From the NCBI RefSeq assembly GCF_001428525.1, contig NZ_LMHW01000013.1:373175-437174 (forward strand): a DNA stretch of 64,000 bases, given 5' to 3'. The position numbers were made by a program, and so were the translations under genes. The stretch comes from Flavobacterium sp. Root186 (GTDB lineage: Bacteria > Bacteroidota > Bacteroidia > Flavobacteriales > Flavobacteriaceae). This document shows positions 1 through 9,090 of this stretch, piece after piece. Every line of letters starts with the position of its first letter. Positions within the stretch are counted from its first letter, which is position 1. A model generated the notes under the pieces. That model had not been told where the DNA came from. It made no database searches and saw only the letters and a program-made list of their open reading frames with translations.

Positions 1-1322
1 TCAACCAAAGTGGTTGACTTTAGCATTTTATAGATTTCGTCAAATTGTTTTGCCGTTGCCTTTTTATTTAAAATGATTCGGTAATTTTCCAGTTTATTGA
101 TGTAAGTCGAGCAAAGACTGAAAAAATGTGCAATATATTCTTCTTTGATATGATTCGATTCAGATAATTGTGCGTTACGTTCCTGCAGCTGATTATTGGT
201 TTCGGTAATATCCTGATTTAATTCGGCTAACTTTTGACTGGTTTCGTAGAGTTCTCCACGAATTCTCGAAACCTTTTTCATTTGTTTATAAACGTAAACG
301 ACTGCAATGATTAAAAATACAGAAAGCAGGCTGATGCAAAGCAAGTAAAGCTGTAATTCTGTTTTTCGCTTGGCTTCTTTTTCTAAATAAACAGTATTGA
401 TAATCGAATATACTTCTGACATTAAAAGCGTTCTAAACTGCACATTGCAATAAAGCGCATCTTCAATTGCCGATTGTGTGAGTTTATACGCCATATCAAC
501 ATCTTCAATTTCGTAAAAAACTAAAGCTAGTTCTTGTAGCGAAGCATTGTCTTTATTAGCATTTTTAATATCAGCCGTGGCAGAAAGTGCATAATATTTT
601 TTTCGTAACTCCAACTGATGTGTATGCTCGTAAATATTACCTAGCAAATACGTAATCATGGCATATTGCGGATCATCTTCGCTGGCATTTTTCAGCAGAT
701 TCATTAATTGCTTTTGGGCACTTACGAGTTTTTTATGATATACATCGTGCTGAATTTTATTGATTTGGTAATTAATAGATTTTGGATCTAAAATCATTAA
801 TAATGAATCACGGTATTTTTGAATTTGCTGTAAATATTGTTTGCTGTAACTATTTGCCGCATAATGTTCAAAAAATTCACGATACGAAACATAGTAATTG
901 GGAAGCAGTGATTTTGATAATTTGCTTTTGTCGATACTTTTTAAAATTGCTTCAGATTCACGGTATTTTCCTGAAGATGAATAAAGCGTAACTAATTGCA
1001 GATTGGCTAAATCTGCCAAATCTTTATCCTGAAGTTCATCGGCAATTTTTAGATTCTTTTTTACGTATAAAATAGCCGAATCTGAATTGAATTTCTGGTA
1101 TTCTGTATATAAAGTTTTATTGTAATTGTACTCCTGCTCTTTTGTTAAATCATCCGACTTAATTTTTTTGAAGTTGAGGATTCGTTCTTCTTTTAACCGA
1201 ACGTAATGTTCTTTATTTTTTAGCGCCAGATTTAATTTTGCAATAATGTCATCTGTACTTTCCGAAGCAAAAACCGGAAAGCTGATCAAGATGGTAAAAA
1301 GAAACAAAAATAGATTTTTCAA
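1..1322 (-). CDS. TPR-containing membrane protein with DUF6377-like C-terminus (C-terminal part outside window)
   Basis: Read on the minus strand from a TTG at 1322; an in-frame TAA lies only two codons upstream, so TTG is the only start that keeps the signal peptide (KNLFLFLFTILISFPVFA). About 290 helical residues with TPR-like character follow, then one membrane segment (about residues 320-345, LYLLCISLLSVFLIIAVVYV), a coiled coil, and a segment containing EEYIAHFFSLCSTYINKLE. That order matches Bacteroidota proteins carrying DUF6377, thought to be membrane-linked regulators that often end in a DNA-binding domain. The end lies outside the window, so that last point cannot be checked. Family assignment is from memory. 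Confidence 0.7.
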   Translation of the reverse strand, partial: MKNLFLFLFTILISFPVFASESTDDIIAKLNLALKNKEHYVRLKEERILNFKKIKSDDLTKEQEYNYNKTLYTEYQKFNSDSAILYVKKNLKIADELQDKDLADLANLQLVTLYSSSGKYRESEAILKSIDKSKLSKSLLPNYYVSYREFFEHYAANSYSKQYLQQIQKYRDSLLMILDPKSINYQINKIQHDVYHKKLVSAQKQLMNLLKNASEDDPQYAMITYLLGNIYEHTHQLELRKKYYALSATADIKNANKDNASLQELALVFYEIEDVDMAYKLTQSAIEDALYCNVQFRTLLMSEVYSIINTVYLEKEAKRKTELQLYLLCISLLSVFLIIAVVYVYKQMKKVSRIRGELYETSQKLAELNQDITETNNQLQERNAQLSESNHIKEEYIAHFFSLCSTYINKLENYRIILNKKATAKQFDEIYKMLKSTTLV

Positions 1323-1468
1323 ACTGAGTTAAAAATAAATGAAACGTACAAATATAATAAAGTGTAAACAGAAAAATGAATTATTTATATATCCTGCAAA
1401 ATAAACGAAAACTGATAATGTTTTTATAATTTTGATCAAAGCAAGTTTCTAACCTAAACTAATATCAA

Positions 1469-1813
1469 ATGCCAAATTTTATTATCGACTGCTCTGAAAA
1501 TGTATTAAGATTAAAATCTCCTGATGAAATCATGCAGGAAGTTTTTAATTCCGCTTTATCGACAGATCTTTTTACTGCGCCAGAAATTAAAGTTCGCATT
1601 AATCCTTTCCCACATTATAATAATGGTAATTCCCTGACTGATTTCATTCATGTTTTTGGTTATATAATGGAAGGTCGAAATGAAGAACAAAAAAACAATT
1701 TATCAAAAGCAATTGTAACACAACTAAAAAATATTCTTCCTGAGGTGAAATCGATTTCTATGAATATAGACGATTTTCAAAAGGCTGGTTATTTCAATAG
1801 TAAAATGTTTTAA
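1469..1813 (+). CDS. hpaF: 5-carboxymethyl-2-hydroxymuconate delta-isomerase family protein
   Basis: A 114-residue protein opening MPNFIIDCSENVL, the typical start of CHMI, a small tautomerase-superfamily enzyme whose catalytic base is the N-terminal proline left after Met removal. The length is close to the usual 115-126. CHMI acts in homoprotocatechuate breakdown, but no other genes of that pathway are nearby, so the physiological substrate is uncertain and it may be a more general tautomerase. It stands alone and is divergent from the gene ending at position 1. Confidence 0.75.
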   Translation: MPNFIIDCSENVLRLKSPDEIMQEVFNSALSTDLFTAPEIKVRINPFPHYNNGNSLTDFIHVFGYIMEGRNEEQKNNLSKAIVTQLKNILPEVKSISMNIDDFQKAGYFNSKMF

Positions 1814-1881
1814 CTTGTTTATTGGTATAAAAAAAATTATTACATTATTCAAATGCTATAACAAAACTCAAACACAATCTT

Positions 1882-1981
1882 GTCATTCCGAGGAACTAGG
1901 AATCTTCGTTAGTGGCTCGACAAAGATTGGCGATTTTGTTTGTGAAATTTCTTGCAATGATTCTTTGTTACTCACAATGAC
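1882..1981. repeat. Dispersed palindromic repeat with GTCATT...AATGAC ends
   Basis: The roughly 100-bp unit opens GTCATTCCGAG and closes CTCACAATGAC, so the ends are inverted repeats matching at 9 of 11 positions. Inside are GAATCTTCG and the near-complement CAATGATTCTTTG. Ends of this kind (GTCATTCCGA / GTCATTGCGA) are recalled as a widespread repeat in Bacteroidota genomes. It lies in the gap between two convergent genes, where such elements commonly sit. Confidence 0.6.
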
Positions 1982-2003
1982 AAACATTGCGTTAAAAAAA
2001 TCA

Positions 2004-2034
2004 ACTTTGTCAAAGTTTAAAACTTTGACAAAGT
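2004..2034. repeat. Perfect 15-bp inverted repeat
   Basis: ACTTTGTCAAAGTTT (2004-2018) is followed one base later by its exact reverse complement (2020-2034). It lies between the convergent hpaF-like gene and the acyl-CoA dehydrogenase gene. It could act as a transcription barrier, but no clear T-run follows on either strand. Confidence 0.6.
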
Positions 2035-2069
2035 CGAAAAACTTAAAAACCTTATATGGTTTAAAAAAA

Positions 2070-4328
2070 TTATACCGCAATTGGTGCCGCCAGACAGCTC
2101 TCCGGAATATCAAAAGCATTTACCAAAGCAACGGCATCCGGGCGAATATCCCAGCAAAGCTGATTAACCAGTTTGCGGACTGCTTTTGTTTTCACCGCTT
2201 CCATATAACCATCTTCAAGATACCAGCCTTTGTTTTTTTCTATCTGCGAAAGCGCATATAATTGATATAATTTTCTCAATATATTTTTTGAATTTTCATC
2301 TTTGATTTCTTTGACAGCTTCCTGAAACTGCTCTAAAACAATACGTTCCAAATAAGCCTGCGCAACATCTATCATTTGGTGCTGTACAACATTAAAAGCA
2401 TCATAAGCTTCTAAACCGCCATCTACTAATTTTTTGATACGTCTTGCTGCCGAAGCCAGAATTGTTTTCTCTCTGTGCACAAAAGCCTGCAGATGAAATT
2501 CGCCGTCAAGCAAATGTTCGTCATCTGATCTTCGGGTTGCAATTGGATTTTTTTCTGTAATGGCCGTTTTGGCGTTTTCATATACATAATTGATGATTCC
2601 CAAAGAGCCCATTTCTCCAAAAGATTTTCTGAATTCCGATAAACGGTTTTTAGCCACCAATTGCATTAAAACAGTATTATCTCCTTCAAACGTGGTGTAA
2701 ATTTCGGTATCATTTTTTAAGGCGTCAATTCGGTTTTCAGATAAATAACCTTTCCCGCCGCAAGCTTCCCGGCATTCCTGCAAAATATCACGTGTACTCC
2801 AGGTTGAGTAGGATTTCATTCCGGCTGCAAGAGCTTCGATTTCCTGCATTTCGTTTTCTGTTCTGTTTAAAAATCTCTTTGTGAGATATTGAAGCGCAAA
2901 ATGAACCGCATAAGTTTTTGCCAAATGCGGCAATAATCTTCGCTGGTGCATTCTGTAATTTAAAATCGGAACTTCTGATCCACCTTCAGGGCCAAATTGT
3001 CGACGCTGGTCACTGTAGCGAATGGCAATGGTTAATCCAGATTTGGCTGCAGCCAATGCCGAACGCGGAATCCCGATTCTTCCTCCTACCAAAGTTCCTA
3101 ACATCGTAAAAAATCTTCTGTTGTCACTCGGAATTGGACTTTCGAATTCTCCTTTATCATTTACAGAAGCAAAACGATCCAGCATATTTTCTTTCGGAAT
3201 CACAACATTATCAAAACTAATTGTTCCGTTGTCGACTCCATTTAATCCCATTTTATGGCCGCAGTCACCAATTGTAACACCATTTACCGTATTTCCGTTT
3301 GTATCACGCAGCGGCACCACAAAAGCATTTACACCATAATCGTGATCGTCTATTATTAATTTCGCAAAAACAGTTGCCATTTGCCCATGAACGGCTGCAT
3401 TCCCAATATATTCTTTTTGGGCATTTTTATCTGGCGTATGAATCGTAAAAGTCTGATCGTTATGATTGTATGTTGCTGTAGTTTCTAAACCTTTTACATT
3501 TGATCCATGATGTGTTTCGGTCATGGCGAAACAACCCGGAAGTTTTAAAGAACCAATATCCTTTAAATATTTAGCATAATGCTTTTCGGTTCCAAGAGAC
3601 TGAACACTCATTCCCCAAAGCCCGAACTGAACGCCAAATTTTATTACCAGACTTAAATCGTGATAACTCAGCGTTTCCATAATCGCAAAATAATCCTCTA
3701 CATTTCCTCCTCCGCCGTATTCCTTCGGATAGGCCATATTTCCTAAGTTTTCATCGGCTAAAATTTTACACCAATTATAAACCGTTTGACGGAAAACATT
3801 AATATCTGTTGAAGTTTCGTAAGCAAATTCAGGTCTTGAAATAATTGATTTTACTTTTTTTATGATGTGAGCTTCTTTTCCGTCCAGAAATTCTGTTATT
3901 TTTTGGATATCAAAATTGCTTGTCGTTTGAGAATTTGCGGTAAAAGAATCCGCTTTTGTTTTAAAGTTTTGGAGTGCTTCTTCACCTAAAATTCCAAGAT
4001 CATTTTCGAGTTTTGTAAAATCTGATTCTAATGATGAAATATCCAAATCTTTATCAGAAAGTGCAACGGCAATATCAAAAATTGACTTTATAGAGGATTT
4101 ATCCTGAATACTTTTTTCAATATCCAGTTTCCATTGCGCCAATTCATTTCGCGAAGGCGGATTCGAAATATCAACTTTAGACAGAAGATATTCCTGTTCT
4201 TCGACTGAAAGTGCCTTTTGGGATTTTATAAATTCTTTTAATGTAGCAAATTCTTTCTGAGTTAAAAGATCATCAGACCACACTAAATAAAACAACGGAG
4301 TAAAAGCTTGAAGTTTTGCTGGTTTCAT
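2070..4328 (-). CDS. Acyl-CoA dehydrogenase / acyl-CoA oxidase family protein
   Basis: A 752-residue flavoprotein of the acyl-CoA oxidase branch, predicted to desaturate an acyl-CoA at the alpha-beta bond in fatty-acid degradation. Visible features: a helical N-terminal region of about 150 residues, the flavin-domain motif MTETHHGSN (269-277), the oxidase-type motif CREACGGKGYLSENRI (519-534) and TFEGDN with the catalytic glutamate at 548. It is larger than classical acyl-CoA dehydrogenases (about 380) and resembles the long enzymes annotated as acyl-CoA dehydrogenases in Flavobacteriia. Whether the electron acceptor is oxygen or ETF cannot be read from the sequence. It is a single-gene unit. 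Confidence 0.85.
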   Translation of the reverse strand: MKPAKLQAFTPLFYLVWSDDLLTQKEFATLKEFIKSQKALSVEEQEYLLSKVDISNPPSRNELAQWKLDIEKSIQDKSSIKSIFDIAVALSDKDLDISSLESDFTKLENDLGILGEEALQNFKTKADSFTANSQTTSNFDIQKITEFLDGKEAHIIKKVKSIISRPEFAYETSTDINVFRQTVYNWCKILADENLGNMAYPKEYGGGGNVEDYFAIMETLSYHDLSLVIKFGVQFGLWGMSVQSLGTEKHYAKYLKDIGSLKLPGCFAMTETHHGSNVKGLETTATYNHNDQTFTIHTPDKNAQKEYIGNAAVHGQMATVFAKLIIDDHDYGVNAFVVPLRDTNGNTVNGVTIGDCGHKMGLNGVDNGTISFDNVVIPKENMLDRFASVNDKGEFESPIPSDNRRFFTMLGTLVGGRIGIPRSALAAAKSGLTIAIRYSDQRRQFGPEGGSEVPILNYRMHQRRLLPHLAKTYAVHFALQYLTKRFLNRTENEMQEIEALAAGMKSYSTWSTRDILQECREACGGKGYLSENRIDALKNDTEIYTTFEGDNTVLMQLVAKNRLSEFRKSFGEMGSLGIINYVYENAKTAITEKNPIATRRSDDEHLLDGEFHLQAFVHREKTILASAARRIKKLVDGGLEAYDAFNVVQHQMIDVAQAYLERIVLEQFQEAVKEIKDENSKNILRKLYQLYALSQIEKNKGWYLEDGYMEAVKTKAVRKLVNQLCWDIRPDAVALVNAFDIPESCLAAPIAV

Positions 4329-4355
4329 ATAATAGAGATTCGGTTTTTATTTTTT

Positions 4356-4513
4356 GCCACAGATTATACAGATTAAAAGGATTACTTTCTTTGTGTTGAA
4401 AATTTGCCACAAATTTATTTTTATTCATACTAATTCCTTAAATTAATTTGAATTTGTGAAAATTCGTGTAATTCGGGGCAAAAAAAAATCTTTTTAATCT
4501 GTATAATCGTGGC
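4356..4513. repeat. Imperfect inverted repeat of the GCCACAGATTA type
   Basis: GCCACAGATTATACAGATTA (from 4356) is matched in reverse complement by TTAATCTGTATAATCGTGGC (ending 4513). The arms are about 27 bp with few mismatches and about 100 bp apart. The gap 4329-4631 holds this pair and the terminator at 4538-4570; I see no gene in it. Related GCCACAGATTA strings recur near 21605 and 38758, so this is a dispersed sequence. Confidence 0.55.
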
Positions 4514-4537
4514 CTATATTTAATTTTACTGCATAAA

Positions 4538-4570
4538 AAAACAGGAATGAAAAATACTCATTCCTGTTTT
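4538..4570 (-). terminator. Hairpin terminator of the EamA transporter gene
   Basis: AAAACAGGAATGA (4538-4550) pairs perfectly with TCATTCCTGTTTT (4558-4570) around a 7-nt loop. On the minus strand the stem is followed by a T-run, as expected for the gene ending at 4632. Confidence 0.75.
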
Positions 4571-4631
4571 AAAATCCTGTTAAGATTCTCGTAATTTTAC
4601 ATTTTAAACCAATAAAAATAGAAGAGTTACT

Positions 4632-5549
4632 TTACTGAGAATCTTTAGACGACAGGATATATTTCTGTTTTATGACAAAAATATGATGTGAATTAAAAAC
4701 TAACACTGCAATAAAAATAATGCCGTATGCTATAATTTGTACAATACCAAATGGTTCTTTATAAAAAAACATTGCCAAAAGAAAAGCAATCATTGGGTTG
4801 ATATTTAAAAGCATTCCAACGGTTGAAGAATTTATTCCTGAAAGCGCATATAAATTGAGAAACAACGGAAAAATTGTAAACAAAATGGCAATAGTTTCGA
4901 TACAGAAATAAAACTTAAATTCTGTTGGAACCGGTCCGCTGTAAGCTGGAAAAAAAGGCATTAAAAATAAAGCTGCCAAAGTAATATGAAACGTTAGGAC
5001 AATAAATTTATCGAACCCATTGTTAACACGTTGACTTACTAAATAAGAAGCATAGGTAAAGCCTATTATGATACTAAAAAACATATCCATTATGTTTGCA
5101 TAGGACAAAAGCAAACATCCGGAAATACTTAATCCAACAGCAATCCATTGTGTTTTACTTAATTTTTCATGCAAAATAAAATAGGCCAGCAATGTGGTTA
5201 AAATTGGACAGACCAAATAAGCTAAAGATGTGGCTTTTACGCTGACATGATTCATAACATAAATGAAGGTGAACCAATTGGCCATTAAAAAAACGCTTCC
5301 TCCAATATTTAACAAAGCCGATTTTCTCTTTTCTGCTTTTGGCAACGCCTTAAAAACTGCTATGGCTTCTTTTACTTTTTTTCGTCTAAATGTAAAAGCA
5401 ATCAGGAGCATTAAAATACTACAGCTGAAAACACGATAGAATAAAATATCTAAAGAAGCATAGTCATGTATTGGTTTTAAAACCAAACTGAAAAATCCCC
5501 AGATTACAAAACAGGTAATGGCGGCAATATAGTATTTTGTTGTTTTCAC
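4632..5549 (-). CDS. EamA/RarD-like drug/metabolite transporter
   Basis: An inner-membrane carrier of the DMT superfamily with about ten hydrophobic segments forming two EamA halves; IWGFFSLVLKPI near the N-terminus and PILTTLLAYFILHEKLS at the end of the first half are typical. I choose the GTG at 5549 (protein start MKTTKYYIAAITCFVIWG, 305 residues), which fits the family length. An upstream ATG at 5636 would add 29 non-homologous residues and leave only 14 bp to the divergent regulator gene. It probably exports an amino acid or related metabolite under control of the neighbouring MocR regulator (inference). Confidence 0.85.
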   Translation of the reverse strand: MKTTKYYIAAITCFVIWGFFSLVLKPIHDYASLDILFYRVFSCSILMLLIAFTFRRKKVKEAIAVFKALPKAEKRKSALLNIGGSVFLMANWFTFIYVMNHVSVKATSLAYLVCPILTTLLAYFILHEKLSKTQWIAVGLSISGCLLLSYANIMDMFFSIIIGFTYASYLVSQRVNNGFDKFIVLTFHITLAALFLMPFFPAYSGPVPTEFKFYFCIETIAILFTIFPLFLNLYALSGINSSTVGMLLNINPMIAFLLAMFFYKEPFGIVQIIAYGIIFIAVLVFNSHHIFVIKQKYILSSKDSQ

Positions 5550-5650
5550 GACAGTTTCTTTTTTCGTTTTTTTGATTAAACAAATTTCTAAAAAATAAAA
5601 TAGCAATACAGATACAGTTTTTGTAAATTGCAGCATAACAGTTTATTTTT

Positions 5651-7075
5651 ATGAAAAGTTCAAATTACTTGTATTTGCAGTTTGCCGATGTTATTGAGAA
5701 ACAAATAAAAACCGGCCTTTTAAATGTTGGAGACAAACTGCCTTCGATTAGAGAAGTCTGTTCTGAAACGGGATACAGCATGAGCACGGTAAGCAAAGCT
5801 TATTATGAAGTCGAAAGCAGATCGCTCATCGAATCCCGCCCGCAATCTGGTTATTATGTAACCAATATTTCGACCAGAACTATTCCTGCGCCTTCGCCAA
5901 GCAGCCCTATATTAAAATGTCAAAACATTGACAGAGAGGATTTAATTGATCAGGTTTATGGTAATATGACAGATAAAAATATTACGATGCTATCTTTGGG
6001 TTTTCCATCTAATGAGCTTCTTCCTATTGCAAAATTAAATAAGGGAATGGTTCAGGCAATGCGACAACTGCCTAATAGCGGAACCAGTTATGAAGAAGTA
6101 CAAGGCAATCTTAACTTAAGAAAAGAAATTGCAAGATGGTCTTTTAGCTGGGGCGGTTCTTTAACAGAAAGGGATATTATTACAACTCCCGGATGTACAA
6201 GTGCCATATCGCATTGTTTGATGACTTTGACTAAGCCGGGAGATACTATTATTACAGAAAGTCCTGCTTATTTTGGAATTTTGCAATTGGCTAAATCTTT
6301 AGGTTTATATATCATGGAATTACCAACAAATATGACAACCGGAATAGAATTAGAGGCTTTGAAAAAAGCGCTTTCTTCTAAAAAAGTGAAGCTTTGTTTA
6401 CTGATGAGTAATTTTAGTAATCCGTCGGGAAGTATGATGCCTGTTGAGCATAAAAAAGAGGTGGTAAAATTGATGGAATTTTACAATATCCCGCTTATTG
6501 AAGATGATATTCATGGTGATTTATACTTTGGCTCAAGCCGGCCAACCAATTGTAAAACTTATGACGAAAGCGGTATTGTACTTTGCTGCAGTTCGGTATC
6601 TAAAACGCTGGCACCAGGTTATCGTGCAGGCTGGGTTTCTCCCGGAAAATTTAAAAAAGAAATACTTAGAAATAAAATTTATCACACACTCTCCTCTCCT
6701 ACTATTACACATGAAGTTGTGGGTGATTTTTTGAAAAACGGACGTTATGAAAATCATCTTCGTAAAATTCGTCAGATCTTAAACCATAATTGTAATCATT
6801 ATATCAATACGGTTTTAGAATCTTTTCCGCCGGGAACAAAAGTGAGTCAGCCTCAGGGTGGTTTTTTTCTTTGGATTGAATTGGATCAAAAAATTGATAC
6901 GGCTGCTTTATATCAGGAAGCTATGAAACACAATATTAGCTTTGCTCCCGGAAGAATTTTTTCTTTTCAGGATCAATTTTCGAATTGTATGCGTTTGAGT
7001 TTTGGGCTTCCGTGGAGTAATGAATTGCGGGAATCTATTCGAACTTTGGGAAGATTGGCAGCAAAAAGTCTTTAA
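5651..7075 (+). CDS. MocR-family transcriptional regulator (GntR HTH + class I aminotransferase fold)
   Basis: A 474-residue fusion. Residues 1-70 form a GntR winged helix (GDKLPSIREVCSETGYSMSTVSKAY); residues about 100-470 form a PLP-dependent aminotransferase domain with the lysine in SVSKTLAPGYRAGW (K318). MocR proteins sense PLP or an amino-PLP adduct and usually control a divergent gene, here the EamA transporter. The shared gap of about 100 bp should hold the operators. The catalytic lysine and the APGYRAGW segment are intact, so cofactor binding is expected. Confidence 0.9.
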   Translation: MKSSNYLYLQFADVIEKQIKTGLLNVGDKLPSIREVCSETGYSMSTVSKAYYEVESRSLIESRPQSGYYVTNISTRTIPAPSPSSPILKCQNIDREDLIDQVYGNMTDKNITMLSLGFPSNELLPIAKLNKGMVQAMRQLPNSGTSYEEVQGNLNLRKEIARWSFSWGGSLTERDIITTPGCTSAISHCLMTLTKPGDTIITESPAYFGILQLAKSLGLYIMELPTNMTTGIELEALKKALSSKKVKLCLLMSNFSNPSGSMMPVEHKKEVVKLMEFYNIPLIEDDIHGDLYFGSSRPTNCKTYDESGIVLCCSSVSKTLAPGYRAGWVSPGKFKKEILRNKIYHTLSSPTITHEVVGDFLKNGRYENHLRKIRQILNHNCNHYINTVLESFPPGTKVSQPQGGFFLWIELDQKIDTAALYQEAMKHNISFAPGRIFSFQDQFSNCMRLSFGLPWSNELRESIRTLGRLAAKSL

Positions 7076-7081
7076 GAAATT

Positions 7082-7121
7082 AAAAAAAAGCTGGACAGTG
7101 CTAACCAATACACTGTCCAGC
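7082..7121 (-). terminator. Perfect 11-bp hairpin terminator of the bestrophin gene
   Basis: GCTGGACAGTG (7090-7100) and CACTGTCCAGC (7111-7121) pair perfectly. On the minus strand the stem runs into eight Ts (7089-7082), so it terminates the gene ending at 7152 and may also stop the convergent mocR transcript. Confidence 0.85.
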
Positions 7122-7151
7122 CAACAATTAAAGAAGACCAAAATTAAAGTC

Positions 7152-8099
7152 TTATAACACGAAATAAGCGTCTTTTTCGACTTTCTTAGGTTCGTCGTCT
7201 AAATGAAATTCTTTCAGAATATCAAATTCGCTTTGATATTCGTTCAGCATTTGTTTAATATTTTTTTCGATTGTGTTGGCAATCGTCGTAACCGGCGTAT
7301 CTGTTGGTCTGTTTTCAAATGGATCCTGCAAATGAATCGCCATTCTTTCGATCAAAAAGAAAGCAGCTGCAATGGCAGTAATCAACGGAATAGCAAACCA
7401 GCTCAATACACTAGTTAATCCAAAAGGCAGTAACAAAATAAACAAACACAAGGTTAATCTAATGTACATGCTGTATGTTGTTGGGAAAATTGTGTTTTTG
7501 ATTCTCTCGCATTTACCCATTTCATCGCATAATCGCGATAATGTATTATCAATTTCAACTTGTTGATACATGTTGATTCTTTTCTCGTTTTTAGCATTTT
7601 TAAGATCACGTGCATGAAGCATTAAAATAGCATTAGGAACATTTTGATGGTTCTTGATGTATCTAATTTCGTCTTCGCTCATTAAACCTTTTAAGGGTTT
7701 TATAGCATCTTTATTTCGAAGTGCCTGACCTAAGCTATAACACCATGCAATTTGCCTTTTGGCAAAGTTTTCTTTGAATTCACTTGCTTCTACAGAAAAA
7801 TCAGGATCTTTATAAAATGTCAAAACCTGACGTATTAAGGTTCTGGAATCGTTTACAACTGCTCCCCAAACAATTCTTGCTTCCCACCAGCGATCGTAAG
7901 CCTGATTGGACTTAAAGGCTAATAATAAGGAAATAATCGTTCCAATCATGGTTGGAATCGCAATTGGAATATCTACGGGAAGCGTTACAAAATAGTGATG
8001 AAAAATTTCGAATAAAACGGTATAAGCAATCACTAAAGCCATTTCTACTTTAATTTTCCCGAGAACGTACTTCATTGGTATTCTTTTCTTTAATAACAT
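7152..8099 (-). CDS. Bestrophin-like (UPF0187) anion channel family protein
   Basis: A 315-residue membrane protein. The N-terminal segment VEMALVIAYTVLFEIFHHYF, then IGTIISLLLAFKSNQAYDRWWEARIVWGAVVNDSR, is the hallmark of bacterial bestrophins; two further hydrophobic segments near 215-250 complete the four-helix core. Bacterial homologues form pentameric channels in the inner membrane; ion selectivity cannot be predicted here. An alternative start at MKYVLG eight residues in is possible. Single-gene unit. Confidence 0.85.
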   Translation of the reverse strand: MLLKKRIPMKYVLGKIKVEMALVIAYTVLFEIFHHYFVTLPVDIPIAIPTMIGTIISLLLAFKSNQAYDRWWEARIVWGAVVNDSRTLIRQVLTFYKDPDFSVEASEFKENFAKRQIAWCYSLGQALRNKDAIKPLKGLMSEDEIRYIKNHQNVPNAILMLHARDLKNAKNEKRINMYQQVEIDNTLSRLCDEMGKCERIKNTIFPTTYSMYIRLTLCLFILLLPFGLTSVLSWFAIPLITAIAAAFFLIERMAIHLQDPFENRPTDTPVTTIANTIEKNIKQMLNEYQSEFDILKEFHLDDEPKKVEKDAYFVL

Positions 8100-8123
8100 A
8101 TTTTCGGTTTTAAATTGTTTTTT

Positions 8124-8299
8124 TAGTTCTTAGTAATTAGTCCTTAGTGATTAGTTTTAGATTCAAAAAAATAATCTTTAAAGTATATTTATCTAATCTT
8201 ACATTTATAAATAAAGTCATTAGACAAATTAATGTGGACTAAAAAGCAGGAATAATTACTATTTACTAAGAGTAAGGACTAATTACTTAGTCACTAAGC
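8124..8299. repeat. Imperfect inverted repeat of CTTAGTAATTAGTCC units
   Basis: TAATTAGTCCTTA (8134-8146) recurs as its exact reverse complement TAAGGACTAATTA (8273-8285) inside longer, less perfect arms built from TTAGT-like units. The right arm overlaps the last codons of the next gene. The 8100-8293 gap holds nothing else recognisable. Confidence 0.55.
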
Positions 8300-9013
8300 A
8301 AGTTCTTCATACAATGAAAGTACCGGAAGTCCCAGTTTTTCATTAATGTTTTGTTTTTTTACTTTTTTAAATTTGATTTTTTCTCCTTTGCGGGTTTCTA
8401 CCAATAAATCAATTTCATATTTCGAAATGGCTTCGGTCAAGTAAGGTGCTGCTGTTTCGTAATTGTCATCAATTTTTGAAGTCTGGCTTACAATTTCATA
8501 AGAGAAATTTTCATTTAAAAACTGCTGTATATCTTTTACATGAACATTTGCAGCGCTGTTTTCTATATAAAGGGCTTTTGTGAAATCTTCTTTAAAATCA
8601 TTTCCTAAATGCAGAATCGGGCATTTTTGATTGGCGGCCAATTGTACCAAATATTGATGGATGCGTTTTGTTTCTTGTTTATAAGAATGCGTTAAAACGA
8701 CTAATTTTACAGCAAAATGTTCAATTATTCCTCTAAAAATGGGAGACGAAAGTCCGTATTGATTGTGGATTTTAATTTTGCAGTTTTTAGTATGATCAAT
8801 CATATATCTGCAGGTTTCCAGAACTTCTTCCTGGCTTTTGGTAAGTCCGGTTCTCATTTCACGTAAAAAATTAGAGGATGAAAAAGCATCCGGAGTTTCA
8901 GAAACCATCATTAAAACAATTTCGCAGTCTGATTCTTTTGCCTGACTAATTGCTGATTTTACAGCAGAAATTGTATCATCTTTTAAAGTAGTAGGTATTA
9001 GGAAATTTTTCAT
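8294..9013 (-). CDS. Universal-stress-protein-like protein
   Basis: 239 residues. MKNFLIPTTLKDDTISAVKSA and the following CEIVLMMVSE fit the first strand and helix of a UspA fold, and a second half-domain seems to follow from about residue 130 (FTKALYIENSAANVHVK). The canonical ATP-binding G-2x-G-9x-G motif is not evident, so it may be a non-nucleotide-binding member. It lies downstream of the two-component genes on the same strand with a 77-bp gap and could be cotranscribed. Family assignment is moderate. Confidence 0.55.
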   Translation of the reverse strand: MKNFLIPTTLKDDTISAVKSAISQAKESDCEIVLMMVSETPDAFSSSNFLREMRTGLTKSQEEVLETCRYMIDHTKNCKIKIHNQYGLSSPIFRGIIEHFAVKLVVLTHSYKQETKRIHQYLVQLAANQKCPILHLGNDFKEDFTKALYIENSAANVHVKDIQQFLNENFSYEIVSQTSKIDDNYETAAPYLTEAISKYEIDLLVETRKGEKIKFKKVKKQNINEKLGLPVLSLYEELA

Positions 9014-9090
9014 ATGTATAATCTTTTAGTTTATACATACAAAATAAGGGGCTGTAAATTAGAAGGGTCTTAATCTTAAATTAGAATTTT

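Noticed and set aside
1815..2261. 148-codon plus-strand frame after the hpaF-like gene
   Set aside because: It passes through two palindromic repeats and then runs antisense to the acyl-CoA dehydrogenase gene.
5550..5636. Upstream ATG for the EamA transporter
   Set aside because: It adds a non-homologous stretch and leaves no room for divergent promoters; the GTG at 5549 fits the family.
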